Assembly: GCA_955652655.1 (NCBI GenBank)
Contig: CATPCK010000641.1
Location: 1-12,633 of the forward strand
Direction of reading: 5' to 3'
Length of the DNA: 12,633 nt
Origin: an uncultured Ktedonobacteraceae bacterium
GTDB taxonomy: Bacteria; Chloroflexota; Ktedonobacteria; Ktedonobacterales; Ktedonobacteraceae
In this document: one piece after another, positions 12,205 through 12,633 of the stretch
Numbering within the stretch: the first letter of the stretch is position 1
How the letters are laid out: each line of letters opens with the position of its first letter
Position numbers and translations under genes: made by a program
The notes under the pieces: generated by a model
Databases searched by the model: none
Told to the model about the DNA's origin: nothing
The model's input: the letters and a program-made list of their open reading frames with translations, nothing else

Positions 12205-12633
12205 TCAGGTATGCTGGGCCTTGTCGTAAAGAGCGTACCAGGTATCATCATAATAGGGAGAGAACATATGCCCGGGCCGGATAAAGCTGGTGAAGTCGTT
12301 ATGGCCATTGAGGTACAAATTGCCGTTGCTCTTCATGAACCAGGGGCCACCGCTGGAGCCACCGGTCATATTGCAGGGGATGGAGACCACCGTGCCACCA
12401 CCGTGCGGCGAGCTTTTGCCTAAGGAATTCTCGCAGGACTGTCTGGTCTGGCCATCGAAGGGAAACCCGGCGGGGTAGCCATAGGCGTAGAAGGGTTGAT
12501 CTGCAGGCTGATTATAGGCCCAACCGGCGCCACCGACCAGGTCGGTCAAGACACCCTGGCTATTGGGAGAAACGATGGCCATGCCAAGGTCGTGGTGATA
12601 GTCATTTGGCCTGGCGTGTATCCAGTCGGAAGG
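12205..12633 (-). CDS. Trypsin-like serine protease, C-terminal part (runs off right edge)
   Basis: This is the C-terminal 142 residues of a chymotrypsin-fold serine peptidase, probably secreted. The frame is open to base 12633, so the start, any signal peptide and the catalytic His are outside the window. Visible parts are NDYHHDLGMAIV, whose Asp (about residue 15 of the visible part) fits the catalytic Asp; YAYGYPAGFPFDGQ; a Cys pair (about 67 and 87) likely to form a disulfide; and CNMTGGSSGGPWF, where Ser 94 is the nucleophile. The following strand NGNLYLNGHNDF and the aromatic tail PYYDDTWYALYDKA match a family of extracellular trypsin-like peptidases known from soil actinobacteria. An internal ATG at 12582 would exclude the catalytic Asp and is not the start. 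It converges with the radical SAM gene. Confidence 0.88.
   Translation of the reverse strand, partial: PSDWIHARPNDYHHDLGMAIVSPNSQGVLTDLVGGAGWAYNQPADQPFYAYGYPAGFPFDGQTRQSCENSLGKSSPHGGGTVVSIPCNMTGGSSGGPWFMKSNGNLYLNGHNDFTSFIRPGHMFSPYYDDTWYALYDKAQHT

Noticed and set aside
12290..12478. Plus-strand frame across the protease region
   Set aside because: It is antisense to the GGSSGGP-containing protease frame, which is open to the window edge.

Overview
The window looks like a chromosomal stretch of a Chloroflexota bacterium, most likely class Ktedonobacteria. That placement is an inference from style, not from a marker gene: a large orphan hybrid-sensor histidine kinase with a DUF4118-type membrane domain, a TPR half of an HTH/TPR-type regulator, long gene-poor spacers holding GC-rich palindromes, Gram-positive-like Shine-Dalgarno sites and a secreted trypsin-like protease. 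No rRNA, tRNA, CRISPR array, transposase or phage gene is convincingly present.

Left part (1-5240), all on the minus strand: the N-terminal end of a PstS-like phosphate-binding lipoprotein running off the left edge; a spacer of about 440 bases; a TPR protein that seems to have lost its N-terminal part; a small TfoX-N-domain protein; and an 891-residue histidine kinase (DUF4118 membrane part, two PAS, GAF, HisKA, HATPase).

Middle (5240-8700): a spacer with a two-copy GC-rich repeat and a decayed histidine-kinase C-terminus, a plus-strand diacylglycerol-kinase-family lipid kinase with an unusual lysine-rich insert and a C-terminal extension, then a convergent minus-strand flavin amine oxidase of the monomeric sarcosine oxidase type. 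A perfect 28-base palindrome separates these two genes.

Right part (8700-12633): an AT-rich divergent promoter region, then a plus-strand run of a divergent EPSP synthase (aroA), a 100-residue protein of unknown function and a radical SAM protein of unknown function, closed by a 38-base perfect palindrome with a T run. A minus-strand trypsin-like serine protease enters from the right edge.

No single operon-encoded system is evident. The most unusual points are the substituted active-site residues in the EPSP synthase, the pairing of a small protein having a proline/methionine-rich tail with a SPASM-less radical SAM enzyme, the lipid kinase with two extra segments, and gene decay (kinase remnant, truncated TPR regulator). 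Three minus-strand genes share a near-identical extended -10 promoter element.
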